Shown in pieces: positions 11,905 through 23,089 of a stretch of 64,000 nucleotides of DNA; the first letter of the stretch is position 1, and each line of letters starts with the position of its first letter. Source of the DNA: Odontocerum albicorne (Eukaryota > Arthropoda > Insecta > Trichoptera > Odontoceridae); NCBI GenBank assembly GCA_949825065.1, contig OX463852.1, positions 16,084,189-16,148,188 of the forward strand, given 5' to 3'. Below the pieces are notes generated by a model, which was given only the letters and a program-made list of their open reading frames with translations, was not told the DNA's origin and ran no database searches. A program made the translations under genes and the position numbers.

Positions 11905-13665
11905 CAGAATTTTAATTATTTGGTCGTGCACATGTTTTTGTTAATCTTTCATTTTATTATTTCTACGTGACTTGATTGGTCCTTTCTTCACCTTAAGCAA
12001 CAACGATTGTACAATCTATTTTTAATCAACATTCTCCCCTAATTTTACCATTCTTTTTCCTCCTTGCATTCAAAACATTCTACACAACAAACAAATTTTA
12101 ATTGCGTTTATTTCGCTCTTTTATCAAGTTCAAGTATTGCCTCAATTTTTAATATTGGAAGTTATTGGAACCATATGTTATTAATTTTCAAACCATATCT
12201 TACTTAATATTGGCAGGATTCTTTGTTTCTCTTATTCTTACTTCCCCTTCTTTTGGACATTTTTCTTTACATATTTCATTATGTCACTAAAATAATAATA
12301 TTTTGATTGCACTCAAAATATCTTAAATAAAAAAGATGTACGAGTGTGTTTGAAGCTAGATAAAGAGGTGAACAAAGGTAAAAAGTAGATCAAGCACTAT
12401 TTCGAGATTTTTGATAATATTTCAACTTTCTTTTTTAATTTTACTTCGTATTTACATCAATTTATTTTATATATTATTGTATTTAAAATGTACATATGCA
12501 TTATAATTATTTTCTTCTTTTTATGAATTTTTTTTTTCGATTCCTGCTAATTGTCTATGCAGATAAACAAGTACCTGTAAATAATGCGAAGAACATGTCA
12601 CCATAAAGTTCTAATCGAAACAGGATATCCTTAAAATCCCTCTTCACGAACCCAAATAAACCTAGCGATATGTATCACTAAACCCCCTTTTCCCCCTTTT
12701 ACGAATCGGTGAGGTTTCCAATAAAAAAATACACAAGGAATTAATTATTTTTTTCACGCGAAATGGGCAGACGCTGATCAAAGAATCCTTTCAGGACACA
12801 AATCCAAATGCTTTCTGGTAACAAGGGTCCTCTATTGGTGAGGATTCGAGGAAAATCCTGCAAAAACCTGTTTTTCCACTCAAAAGCTTTTGGTAACAAT
12901 TGTCCGTACACTTTGGACTATGTAAACATATCGAAAGAATCGAAATGTGCGAAAAAGCTTAACAAACATTCAAATAGAGGAGAATTAAAAACGAGTTTCA
13001 TCCATACCTGATATTATATCATATATGCGATTTCTGGGACATGTGTATACCCCTGAAATTCATCTACGTGAAAAAATGGATGCAGACATGCAAAAGGAAC
13101 ACACAAAATGCATTTTTTAATGTATTTGAAATAATGAATAATTATACCTCAATCAATATCAAGCCTATTTACTGGGTATTGATCATAAACTTTTTATTCG
13201 TATATGCAGAAACAGTGTGAGTCAGCTGTCTCTGAACATGCACATTATTTAAGGGCATAATTGGCAAATTACTTTGAAATGTTAAATGTGAACAAATACT
13301 TAGTATTTTTTTAATCCCATTTATTATTGGTGTAATTTTTTCAACTCAATAGCAAATAATATTAACTAGTCAAGCAATGTAAAACAACAATCGTGACATA
13401 ATTCAATCTTACTTCATATTTGAGATCTATATTCGTATCGTTAATATGTTTCTTTTTCTGAAAATCACGGAGATTTATTTTATAAAATGGAATGTTGTGA
13501 ATGTAATAATCGATTGTCAGAAACTCTTGAAATTAATTAGCATTCGAGTTCCGACAAGAATCACAAGGCTGCAAGACACATTTGAATTATATATGAAAGT
13601 TATAGAACAAATTATTTTTCGAATTCTTCTATTATTGTATTTTTTTTTCTCCGTGCTTTTTGAGG
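11905..13665. other. AT-rich spacer
   Basis: I see no gene. The stretch at 12040-12160 weakly resembles the reverse LINE remnant at 7.25 kb (shared TTTATTTCGCTCTTTTAT), which is too little to call. Confidence 0.4.
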
Positions 13666-13669
13666 ATTT

Positions 13670-13995
13670 GTGAAATTGTACCTGTCTGATTCCGTCTTTT
13701 ATATTTTGGTTTTGATTTATTTATTTGTCTATTGTGTTTGTATTGTTTGAGCAGTGCGGTCTGTGCGCCTATGAACGGTCTCGTATTGTGTTGGTAACAT
13801 GTGATTTTACGATTTGAAACCTTTTTCATTCTAAATATTTTTATTATAATTGAGTAAAATTATTTTAATTTAATTTTTGTATATTATGTTAAACTTAATG
13901 TGTTGATCACTCACTATTGGCTCTTTTATATTTTTTGGTCATTTTTGTTATGAGGTGCATTGCACAGTTTACTTATAAATAAATAAAATATTTTT
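13670..13995 (+). repeat. Possible LINE 3' end with ATAA tail
   Basis: A T/G-rich stretch with a few GC-richer words (GGTCTGTGCGCCTATGAACG) ends in an ATAAATAAATAAAAT tail near 13974-13990. Other retrotransposon 3' ends in the window end in the same type of tail. No coding remnant is recognisable, so the call rests on tail and composition only. Confidence 0.25.
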
Positions 13996-14354
13996 CAAAA
14001 AAACACGTTTTCTTTTGTGTTGTCCAAGAATGCGATTAACTGCAAAATTATTTTATTTATTAACTTTCTCGTTCCTGAATTGATATAACTGTTTTTATAT
14101 TTCACTTTATCTGATCCATTTATTTTTTCTCGTGACAAATCAGTGTGTTCATCATTCAACAATCCAAAAAAGGTTTGTTTATAGCACAATACACAAAAAC
14201 ACGGGTCTTGACGTATTTTAAGTTTTTTTATTTCAAATTCTGCTCGGCACTGTATGTCACATTGTGTTTCGCAAATATTCAATGTATTATTTGTTTGAAA
14301 AATATTTTTAATTCTACTATACATTCCAAAATATAATTTTCTTTGTAAATTCAA
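13995..14354 (-). other. Unidentified open frame, 119 codons
   Basis: The reverse frame starts MNLQRKLYFGMYSR and has two cysteine clusters (CETQCDIQC near residues 28-36 and CFCVLC near 52-57), then a lysine- and asparagine-rich tail ending at 13995. The spacing is not a zinc finger that I can name. In such AT-rich DNA a frame of this length can occur by chance, and a parallel 63-codon frame is open on the other strand. There is no promoter, splice or family evidence. Confidence 0.12.
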
Positions 14355-14835
14355 TGTGTTTAATATATTTTATTATATATCGTATTCAGTTGCATATTTA
14401 TAGTGATAAAATAGTACCGGGTGAACCGTAAAACGTCTACACAAAAATGAGTCTAGTTAAACTGTAAAAAGTCGAAATAAAAACAAATCACAGAAAACTT
14501 TACTTTGCTATGTAATGTGATGGCACTCTTACAAGAGTATCGCTATTCATCAATACGTTTGAAGAAAAAAAAAACAATTATTTCAAGTCATATTTTAAGT
14601 TTTAAAACCACTGCCTGCCCTTAAAACTAGAAAAACACATCAAATTAAATTAATCTTCCATTTTAATAGCAAATTTATGAAAAATATATAAAAAATATTA
14701 TCGAATTGAACTATATTGAAAAATTTATTTTCTTATAATAAAGAGTAAGGAATTGTCTAATTTGGATAGGTATTTAATAAAACCATTGCTTGTGTTATTT
14801 TTTACTCTGAATGGAATTAATATCGTACTTACAAA

Positions 14836-15098
14836 GATACCAGCACGCCTTATCTCTGTCTGGATAGGCAGAAAGGAAAGAGTTCCAGACTTTCTAAGCG
14901 CAACACACATATTTCGCCTCTTCTACATCCATATTTCTACAACTCTTATGATTTATCTGCCTTTTTACATTTCCATCTTTAAAAATGTCAAATACTTAAT
15001 CCAACAACGATTTCCTTCAGCTATGATGTCTTCCACTTGCTTTAACACGGTGCATTTGTTTTATTAGTCTTAATTTATTCATCAATGTAGTTCTTCGT
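14836..15098 (-). pseudogene. LINE reverse-transcriptase C-terminal remnant
   Basis: Reverse-strand homologue of the 45.4 kb copy. The block TCTGTCTGGATAGGCAGAAA corresponds to the final SAYPD-like codons. It is followed by CTTCTACATCCATA, AATCCAACAACG and TTTGTTTTATTAGTC in the conserved order. Frames are broken. It lies directly beside the SINE at 15.1 kb. Confidence 0.6.
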
Positions 15099-15111
15099 AT
15101 TAATATTGTGG

Positions 15112-15300
15112 CAACCTCCGTGGCCTAGTTAGTAAGACACTTCTGACCCAGAGATTACGGGCTCGATTCCTGCTGAACCCAAATTTAAAAAAAATGTTTT
15201 GAGCGTGGCTTTCACTTAAAGCTTTATAAACATCTTTCTAGTTGATTAGAAGAAATTTCCATATGGCCGTAATCCCACAGAGTTGTGCGATGTACAAGGA
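15112..15300 (+). repeat. tRNA-derived SINE, family 1 (near full length)
   Basis: The head CCTCCGTGGCCTAGTTAGTA (A box) and B box GGGCTCGATTCC are clear, with 30-40 bp between boxes as in a tRNA. Then come the A-rich linker (CCAAATTTAAAAAAAATG), the GGCTTTCACTTAAAGCTTTA block and a worn 3' end. It is one of the better copies for defining the family. Confidence 0.75.
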
Positions 15301-15324
15301 AAGTGTTATACATAACTCGGTCAG

Positions 15325-15445
15325 ATATTGCTATAGCTGTCAGAGGGGATTTCTTTAAAAACAGTGGGTTCGAGTCCCGAGTGAGAGGAGAGTTTGCTCT
15401 CTAAACGGTACTATATAAAATTGTCCTTTGGATTGGATTTGGATT
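15325..15445 (+). repeat. Short repeat, family 3 (B-box bearing)
   Basis: GTGGGTTCGAGTCCCGAGTG, a good pol III B box, is followed by GAGAGTTTGCTCTCTAAACG and TATATAAAATTGTCCTTTG. The same 3' module recurs in reverse at 21.3 and 28.7 kb. The upstream A box is weak (ATAGCTGTCAGAGG). I infer a third tRNA-derived SINE. Confidence 0.6.
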
Positions 15446-15904
15446 AAATATCGGCAATTGCTTTCCATCCCTCTTTCATCACATTTTTTATGTATTTATT
15501 TACTATTTTGAAGTATTAGATATATCACATATGATTACTCACAATTTCTTAAGAACCTTTAGTATTAAAATGAAAAGTTTAGGAAGCTTGATCTCGGCAC
15601 GATTGTGGGTTTATTTTTGGGCAAAACAAATAAGTATCTGCAAATATTTGCCATCAAAATCGATGTCGCCATCCCGACACGTGTCAAAGAATAGACAATA
15701 CCGAGAAGAATAAAAGGGAATTATATAAAAAAATCTCTCAATGAGTGTTAGATGAACCTATTCTTTATTATGGGTTATTTATTATCCGACGATTAGCTTG
15801 TCGTTTTTTTTAAACGACTACTTTAAAAAAATGATACAATGACGGCAAAAAGTTTTATAAAAAAATATTCACCAATTACAAGCGTTTCATCTCAAAATTA
15901 TGAA

Positions 15905-16340
15905 AGAAAGAGGTCTTTTGTTTATTTATTTTATTTTACATTTGACATAGGTTTAACCCGATTACATCAAATAAAATGCGTATTATAAGAAAACGTTTCA
16001 ATAGTTAAACGTCTTAAAATAATAACAATAAGAACAATTATCACGTTTACTTCCCTGTGAAACGCTTATTAATGTGCGCGATCCTCAATTGATTAACCAA
16101 CGTATGAAAAATATCGATTTTTGAAAATTCGTTCAACAATGTCATTCCGTGTACGAGTGGTGACGCTTTTAACACTTTTGTTCTTGAATAAGGCTTCAAA
16201 AACCCAATTAATTCACAATGGCGTTAATTTTATCAAATATATAATTGACAAACATTGGCCAGTCAATATTGGGTTCGCTATTTTTCCTGGTAGTTATTTT
16301 GCATATGGACAAACAAGTGCATAGATGTCTTCTCCCTACG
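15905..16340 (-). repeat. LINE 3' tail plus associated repeat block
   Basis: It begins with TTTATTTATTTTATTTTACA and AGGTTTAACCCGATTACATC, the reverse-strand 3' tail also seen at 48.8 kb and on the reverse-transcriptase remnant at 54.3 kb. About 220 bp further on, a second block (GTGGTGACGCTTTTAACACT to ACAAACAAGTGCATAGATGT) matches 49030-49200. The two blocks keep the same order and spacing in both places, so they probably belong to one element. Confidence 0.5.
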
Positions 16341-16389
16341 ATTAAGGAATAAAATTCAAACATACTCATTTAAATGGTAAATGTACCTC

Positions 16390-16620
16390 TACTCCTCATT
16401 ACTCGAGTGCTTATCTTCATGATGGGATATCCCTCGTAGTCGAGTGTATTTGTCAGCCATCTTGCGCAGGAAAGACGCCTTTGCGAAAATCACTTATTGA
16501 GTGCAAACTCTGCAAGCATCCAGTCTTAGCAAATCAAACCCAAAGTTACGATGACAAGAAGATTAAACTTCCATGACGATTGAAAGGTTAAATTAGCTGC
16601 AATCTTTCGTTAAACAGAGT
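16390..16620 (+). repeat. Dispersed repeat, unclassified (second copy)
   Basis: It matches the repeat at 7930-8200 through CAAACCCAAAGTTACGATGA, AAGAAGATTAAACTTCCATG and the CTCGAGTGC opening. It adjoins the LINE tail block on its left, but the copy at 7.9 kb lacks that neighbour. Confidence 0.6.
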
Positions 16621-16741
16621 TATATAAAGTACTATTTATGTGTTGGTAAAAAGAGCTCTATAATAATTAGCATTTAAACTACAGAAAAAAAAATGCATTC
16701 AGATATAATATGATCTATGAATAAAACTAATCCAAAAGTGA

Positions 16742-16835
16742 ATCCACCAGGAATTAAACCTGCGACGCCTACTAGCTTAGCATAAATGCTAACCATAAGA
16801 CAACGGCTGTCAGATCGGACCGCCTATATTCAAAC
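16742..16835 (-). repeat. tRNA-like SINE head, family 4
   Basis: The reverse strand reads as a tRNA-like unit: TGGTTAGCATTTATGCTAAG (A box through an anticodon-arm-like hairpin), then B box AGGTTTAATTCC. The related copy is at 21.0 kb. The acceptor stem does not close, so I call a retroposed tRNA-like element and not a tRNA gene. Confidence 0.5.
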
Positions 16836-17214
16836 AAGTATTCTGTGTTAACCAATTCAGGTTTGATAAACATGTTTCAATTGATTTTTATTCCAATAGG
16901 AATTATTAGGGGAAGTTTTTATTCAATGGTTTAAAATGATAAAAACATCCTGATTTAAAAACTTTCTTAATATTCTGTGGCAGTAATTTATAAAATGTAA
17001 CCGACGCTAATTAAATGTACTTCGAATACAAGTCGTATATTTTCTTAATCTTCTAAAATTATTTCGAGGCAAATAAGCAAAATCTTTTGAGCCTCTTATA
17101 ATTTATATTTTTATATTAAAATATCCGTTTTTTACGTAACGACACTATTATGAATCGTACACGATGACACACGATCGTTATACTGAATTTTGATTGGATT
17201 ATTTGTGTACAACT

Positions 17215-17450
17215 TAAAAAAATATGGTGCTAGTATGGTAAAGTGTCTGTCTGGTAACAATACTCGCACGCACTAGATTTGTGTGAGTTTTGTATCTTCT
17301 TCCAAACACGTGTCATGACGAACTACGAGTTTTTTTTTCTAAAACCTGAAGACTCGATAGGTGAAGCTGAATACATTATCTTCAGGTCATGATCTTATAC
17401 GTATCTGAATCTTCAGTTTGAATATGTTGAGGGATTGACATAAAAATAAA
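17215..17450 (+). repeat. Long SINE, family 2 (head truncated)
   Basis: The head is eroded (ATGGTGCTAGTATGGTAAAG) and passes straight into the family 2 body (ACTCGCACGCACTAGATTTG, then AACTACGAGTTTTT and TGAATATGTTGAGGGATTGA). It ends in AAAATAAATTAATG. Confidence 0.6.
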
Positions 17451-17454
17451 TTAA

Positions 17455-17825
17455 TGAGTTTGTTAAAGTGAAATTCGTTATCAAATTAACAATTTCCAAT
17501 TGCCGTTTTCTCATTTAACGATTGTAAAATTCGTCAAATCGGTTTTCAATGAAAATAAATTTGTAATAATGTTAAATATTTGAAAAACTCTTAAGGGATT
17601 TTGTAAATACACCATGAATAGTTGTTTAGTCAATTTAGTATCCTCGTATTATTTTTTGACTCAGAATAAAAAAAAAAAATTTAGTATTATGTTATATCAC
17701 AAACAAAAACCATAAACCAAAACATGATTTTTACAAAAACATCTTTTGTTCCCATTTCAAAAAATCAAGCAAGCAAAAAACATCACACTGACATCTTTAT
17801 AGTACAAAAAAAATGCTACGAAATT
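17455..17825. other. AT-rich spacer
   Basis: Nothing recognisable beyond a poly-A run near 17668. Confidence 0.4.
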
Positions 17826-17829
17826 TCCA

Positions 17830-17960
17830 TTTCTCACCACCCCCTCGTTAAGGGAGGGTTAGCGATGAGCTAGCGGTCCGGAAACGGACGACCCCTGTAA
17901 TCTGCTTGGCCCTTTAAGGGTTACAAAGCGGCCGAAAGAGTTTCAGAAAGACTGCTTTTC
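17830..17960. other. GC-rich patch, probable transposon fragment
   Basis: A sharp local rise in GC (CCTCGTTAAGGGAGGGTTAG, AGCGGTCCGGAAACGGACGA) contrasts with the surroundings. No frame is open through it and no family is recognised. The composition is typical of a retrotransposon fragment embedded in AT-rich DNA. Confidence 0.3.
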
Positions 17961-18128
17961 ATGAAATGGTGACTTGCACTAACAGTCTTTGGATATATTT
18001 TTCTGATAATGATACAAAAAAGGTTACATGCAGATGGTTCTGAATTTTCGACCTCTCTCTATGAAATGTATATTTCTGAAAAGTTCTTTAGTTTTGTTTT
18101 GTGAAGTTGTTTGAAGTTTTTATCAAAC

Positions 18129-18173
18129 TTAATTCATGATATTATATAATGCGTTAATAATATCATGAATTAA
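18129..18173. repeat. Perfect 17 bp inverted repeat (hairpin)
   Basis: The left arm TTAATTCATGATATTAT (18129-18145) and right arm (18157-18173) are exact complements around an 11-base loop. There is no T-run or coding neighbour to suggest a defined role. Confidence 0.9.
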
Positions 18174-18764
18174 TGTAATGTATATTTTTCTTAACTCGTT
18201 GCTCATTTTGTTACATTTAAAAGGATTTTATTTTGTTTCTCAATCGAAAAATAATTTTTCATAATATATATTTTTTGGTCACATACTCTTAGTATTCAAT
18301 ATTTTTATTATTTTTATAATGTTTTGAGTAAGTTAACCCTTTTACTTTATAAACATCGTATCAAATATTGTTTGTTTTATTTTTGTAAAATGTTTATCAT
18401 GATGGAAATTTTTATTTTATTAAATTTATTGTTAGTTACATAATTTCCAAATTCAATGTGTGTTTTATTCACTTTCTTTATATTAAATTTATGATTATCA
18501 AGTAAATATTTTCTTTCCTTTCAGTAAAATTAAATTAAGTACATTTTTTATTTACGTTTGATTATTAATTTGGTTTATACATTTGTCTAGTAAATATTTT
18601 TAAGAAAATATTTACCTTATATGTATCCGTTTAAAATAAGAAAAAATGTTACAATTCAAAAAAATCTCACTAACTTTTTAGTGAGCCTGATCAAGCAACA
18701 TTTAGACGAGTGTGCAAAAAACTGCAAACTCTTCCAAAATGTTGAAGGTACACATTTGAAGTTG

Positions 18765-18875
18765 GGATCATCTGGGGTCGGCTAGCTCGCTGCTATAACA
18801 GTCTGCCCTCTCCCCCTCCTGCGCTCAGGTTCCGGGATCAGACACCTGACTGGACCGTCTAGATAAAAAGTATCT
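18765..18875. other. GC-rich patch, probable transposon fragment
   Basis: The stretch GGTCGGCTAGCTCGCTGCTA to CTGACTGGACCGTCTAG is far richer in GC than its flanks. No frame or family was recognised. It may be another piece of the element at 17.83 kb, but I see no shared words that prove it. Confidence 0.25.
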
Positions 18876-18879
18876 CGCA

Positions 18880-20840
18880 ATAAGCCACCCTTCAACCCTT
18901 AGCAATATGGTTTAGAATGAAAAACAACTATTTAAGAAGTAAATTTTTAATAGTATTCTTGCTGAAATTACAATTAGAGTAATTCGATGTCCTTTAATGC
19001 AACTATGAAGTGATGAAAATACCTGTAAACTACATTGTCAGGCAAGCATTAAACCTGGACCTCCGTCAACCACCAAATTAATAACAGAGATAACCAAAAA
19101 TACGTGGATTTACAAAGGCGAAACATACAACAAGTGAACGAACTGTCAGATAACGTTGTCGAAAGCACACTTAAATTGTTTTGCTAAACGAGTTGTGGAA
19201 TCTTAAAAAAAACTGACCAATAGTACAGTGAGTGCTGTAAAATTTAATCTGTGTAAACCGTCGACACAAGGTTTACACAAAAACCTAAGTGTCGTGGTAC
19301 TCTGCTGTCCTCTGCATCTATCTCAATCTCTCCCAGTCTGGACAAACCTAGAAGTGCTGTTTTCATTATGGGTTTTTTAATCTTCTTATTCTTATATACA
19401 TTTTTCTTTATGAATATATGAAAGATAAACTTGATATAGAAATCAACAGCATTCATGGTATCTATCTATAATGATAATTATATCAATACACTGCAGTTTA
19501 CGGACAAAATAAATCTAGCTCAAAAGATGAAATATTTAAGACAAAATGACTAAAGATGTAGGTATCATTACCCTCCAGAATACTAGACCGAAAATATAGG
19601 AACATTATTTTAGGCCAGACCAGCACAGAAGTCCAACGTGTTCCGCATGATATTTGAAATATTCAAAATTAATGATTCAAGTTCCTGTTTCGAAACGAAA
19701 TAATTCAATTGGAAATAATAAATAAGAAAACCCTTCTGTAGTCACTTTATATGATATGATTACCATAAATAAAAATTCCCGATGAAATTTTCAAGGCCAG
19801 TCTTTAAAGAAAATAAGGGCGCCCTTGAATGCGTTGAAGGAATAGGTGGAATTATTATATGATGATAGGCTAAAACTAAACTTGTCATAGGTGAGAAAAA
19901 GAGATCTACATAAGTGGTGAGCTGCACTGAGAGAATTGCTACCCGACTCGAAAATCGAAAGACAAGAAAAGGATTATGACATTAAATTATTAATCGTATA
20001 AAAAAATCTAGTTCAAGTTGAAGCAATGAAGGGGATCTATCATAAACGAAAACGTAATGTTTTTTGGTCCATCTTCACAATTATTCAGAAAAAAAAAGCG
20101 CTCAAACAATTTGAGTAAACAGTGGCCGAGAAAATGCTCTAGACCTTTTATAATATTTACGTATAAAGTAGGTTTGAAATAAACTTAGCGATGAAAATTT
20201 TGTCCTAACGACATCTATCCGAGAAATGTAAAACTTATTTACGGACTACCTACATATTACATTAAAAATATTGTTATAAAAATAAAATATGAATTGCTTT
20301 AGTATTTTTTTTCAATGCATGTAGTGGACATTTGATTCTATCTCTAGAATTGAGATGTGATGCCTTTCCGTGTTACCTGATTTGCTCGGATGTCTTGATT
20401 CCTTTATTTTCCAATGAAAGCTGTCTAATAAAAACGTTTGAACAAGTCATTCAAAAAATAAGCATTCCCTTTTTATGGAGCTGATTTTTAAAGGAACACG
20501 GCTTTTATTTCGCTGTCAAAGCGGAAAATTCGCAGTTACAGAGAATTGTAGTTGGGTCGTGTTTACCTGTTGGAAAACTCTTTTTTGAGATTGTGACATT
20601 TTTTCGACTTTCAACTTAGTCATTTATACTTTTAAAAGACTTATTTTTTATATAAAAAATACTCATAGAAGTTTATGTTCATTTATGGAAAGTAACGCTT
20701 TCAACATCACATCGCTCGTTTTCAACAAAAATAGTTTTTATATGTAGGTGATAGAAAATAATTTAGTGTTAATAAATTTACTAAAACTCCATCAGAATAT
20801 GAAATAACTTTCTTATCCAATTGGTAACATTAATCACTAC
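18880..20840. other. Spacer without recognisable gene
   Basis: Mixed AT-rich sequence. A reverse frame at 19244-19456 ends in a less biased stretch (ALLGLSRLGEIEIDAEDSRV), which may be a scrap of a transposon frame. No family is recognised. Confidence 0.4.
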
Positions 20841-20842
20841 AA

Positions 20843-20933
20843 CGCGTGTTTCTACTTCCTATTTCTATCTTCAAGCGAGAGAGCTCTACTCCCCATCTAA
20901 AGAGATCTTATAGATAATAGGTAGAAACACGTG
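20843..20933. repeat. Imperfect inverted repeat, possible miniature element
   Basis: The left arm GCGTGTTTCTACTTCCTATT and the right-arm complement CACGTGTTTCTACCTATTAT pair over about 28 bp, with small gaps, around a spacer of roughly 34 bp. This could be a foldback miniature transposon or a hairpin-forming transcript. Neither is shown. Confidence 0.6.
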
Positions 20934-21007
20934 TCACAGGGATGAATATATTTAGTGAATAACAAATCAATTATGTTAATTATTAAACATTCTAATATAG
21001 AGCTTCA

Positions 21008-21100
21008 GAAAGTAAAAGCTATAGTCTAACGGTTAGCAGTCGTGCTAAGCAAACATGCGCCCCATGTTCGATTCCTAGCAGATTAATTTCTGGACTAGTT
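21008..21100 (+). repeat. tRNA-like SINE head, family 4
   Basis: AGTCTAACGGTTAGCAGTCG (A box) and B box TGTTCGATTCCTAG are spaced as in a tRNA, with GTGCTAAGC in the anticodon-arm position. It is related to the reverse-strand copy at 16.75 kb. The 3' sequence after AGCAG does not complement the 5' end. Confidence 0.5.
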
Positions 21101-21284
21101 ACTCTTAGGTAATTTAATTTCTGAATTTATGTTTTTCTGTAACTTATGTACTAAATAGACAAGTCGCAACTTTGTTAGCTACATAAGTTTCCGTTAACCT
21201 CCCTTATTTTCTGTTGAGCTAATTAGGAAGCGCTCTTTAAAGAATCGTATGATCGGGAAACAGTGCTATACCAAAATATCAACA

Positions 21285-21400
21285 AAAAAAAAGTGAATTT
21301 TGTCAAATTCAATTCAAAGGACAATTTTATATAGCACCGTTTAGAGAACAAACACTCCTCAAGGATGCTCTAATTCGGGACTAAAACCCAGTATTATCAA
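21285..21400 (-). repeat. Short repeat, family 3
   Basis: Reverse-strand copy of the module at 15.3 kb: CAAAGGACAATTTTATATAG, CACCGTTTAGAGAAC and a decayed B box (TTCGGGACTAAAACCC). It borders the SINE at 21.44 kb. Confidence 0.6.
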
Positions 21401-21439
21401 ACAAATCATGTTTTGAAACTTTAACAACGCCCAACCAAA

Positions 21440-21603
21440 TCACGTTTAACACTTTATTTGTATACATGTCAACCTTGTGGTATTATTAGCAAGTGAAACC
21501 CAGACTGAAAACCATTTTCTTTTAAATATCAAGATTCCAGCGGGAACCGAATCCGCAATCTCCTGGTTGGATGACATGCGTTTTATCTAGGCCACGGAGG
21601 CCG
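21440..21603 (-). repeat. tRNA-derived SINE, family 1
   Basis: Reverse-strand head ends in TCTAGGCCACGGAGGCCGTC, with B box GGGAACCGAATCC at 21541-21553. The linker and AACCCAGACTGAAAACC block follow towards the lower coordinates. The 3' end is worn. Confidence 0.7.
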
Positions 21604-21808
21604 TCTAAACATTTAATGAAACTTCGTTTAGAGTAAATTCTTGATATGGTTAAAGATACTCAAATTAGACTGTATAAAACCGGTTAACTTCGATATTTAA
21701 GAATGATAGGTTTAAAAAATAATAACTTTCCTGGATTTCGTAAAATTTGCAACAGGCTTTATAAAAACAAAATTTACTATGTTCATTACAAGATAGATTT
21801 TTTAACTT

Positions 21809-22008
21809 NNNNNNNNNNNNNNNNNNNNNNNNNNNNNNNNNNNNNNNNNNNNNNNNNNNNNNNNNNNNNNNNNNNNNNNNNNNNNNNNNNNNNNNNNNNN
21901 NNNNNNNNNNNNNNNNNNNNNNNNNNNNNNNNNNNNNNNNNNNNNNNNNNNNNNNNNNNNNNNNNNNNNNNNNNNNNNNNNNNNNNNNNNNNNNNNNNNN
22001 NNNNNNNN
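21809..22008. other. Assembly gap (200 N)
   Basis: Exactly 200 unknown bases. A round length usually marks a scaffold gap of unknown true size. The frames that appear to cross it are artefacts of the N run. The right flank is a degenerate tandem array. Confidence 0.99.
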
Positions 22009-22039
22009 ATATTTAACAATCTTAAAATATAAAATGTGT

Positions 22040-22378
22040 CTATCACACAGATGTTAATATGCAAAAAGATAACCAACCCACTTTTTTCCTGTATTTAAAT
22101 ATTATATTCAGCAATCGAAACATATTTGAAAAGTTTCAAATATATTTTTTATTTAATTAGATTATATTTGTTAATATGTAAAGAGAAAACCTACTTTTAT
22201 TTAACTGTTTTGAAATATTTATCAATCTAAAAATTTGCCCGTAATTTATTTTATATATTTACTTACATACAATTTATTTGATTATCACATTACGAGTAAT
22301 ATGCAAAAAGCCAACCTACATTTCACATGTTTTAAGATATTTAACAAAATTAAAATATTTAAAAGCTCATTAATATGG
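22040..22378. repeat. Degenerate AT-rich tandem array next to the gap
   Basis: A unit of about 120 bp recurs: GTTAATATGCAAAAAGATAA near 22053, GTTAATATGTAAAGAG near 22170 and GAGTAATATGCAAAAAGCC near 22295. Each is followed by an AACC(T/C)AC...TGTTTTAAATATT-like segment. A further related piece appears at 22905-22970. The copies are strongly diverged. Confidence 0.55.
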
Positions 22379-22379
22379 C

Positions 22380-22895
22380 TTTCAGGATGAATGACGAGTG
22401 GCAAAGATTTGTGTGAGCTCGTGAGTGTGGGTTTCTTTTTGTTGTTTTAATTTTGGTTGTTTTTGTATTTATGTTTCTGTGTATTTTTTTGTTTTAATTT
22501 TAATTTTTATTCTTATGATTGTGTGCGGTATATTGTGGGATGAATATTTTTGGACTTTCTGGAGGGATGATGTGTGAGGATTTGAATTTCGCAAGATGTT
22601 TCCAGTTGTAGTTGAGTGTCACTGTTTGTCAGGTTGATGAGAGCGTGCAACGGGGTTTTGTTTTTGTGTTATCAAAAATCGGAAAGAAGTATCGATTTAT
22701 TTTTTCATGCTAAATATCCTCAGTGAGATACAGGCAAAAGCCTAGTTTACTGGGGATACGACAAATGAAAGGCAACAAACCAAGATACATTAAAATTGTA
22801 TGTACAAATCAAATTACCTGTTGTTTTTTCGCAAATTGTGTATATTTATTGTCATGTGTAGTAATAAATAAATAAATAAAATAAATTCTCTTTTT
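22380..22895 (+). repeat. Retrotransposon 3' end with ATAA tail
   Basis: The last 200 bp carry CAGTGAGATACAGGCAAAAG, CCTAGTTTACTGGGGATACG, ACAAATGAAAGGCAAC and CGCAAATTGTGTATATTTAT, ending in a long (ATAA)n tail at about 22863-22885. The same module occurs reversed at 39.8 and 61.3 kb. The G/T-rich 300 bp upstream may be the preceding untranslated part. This is probably a LINE 3' end, but no coding remnant is attached. Confidence 0.55.
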
Positions 22896-22973
22896 TATTA
22901 TCACATGAATGGTCATATTAAAAACAGAAGACATACCTTATTTTTACCTGTTTGAGATATTCATCATTTATGA

Positions 22974-23040
22974 CAAGGGTCAGAAAACAACGGCCCGCGA
23001 GCCGAATACAGCCCGCACACAGGATATTTTGAACGAATCA
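22974..23040 (+). mobile_element. hAT-like terminal sequence (single end)
   Basis: CAAGGGTCAGAAAACAACGG, then CCCGCGAGCCGAATACAGCC, resembles the well-known hAT terminal pattern CAGGGGTC...CGGCCCGCGGGCC...CGGCCCGC. No matching opposite end was found nearby, so this is an isolated or truncated terminus. Confidence 0.5.
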
Positions 23041-23089
23041 ATAACGATTTTTTTTTTAAATAAATTTATAAAGGAAAAACAAATGAGAG

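Noticed and set aside
21703..22076. Frames of 96-109 codons crossing the N run
   Set aside because: They exist only because unknown bases contain no stop codons.
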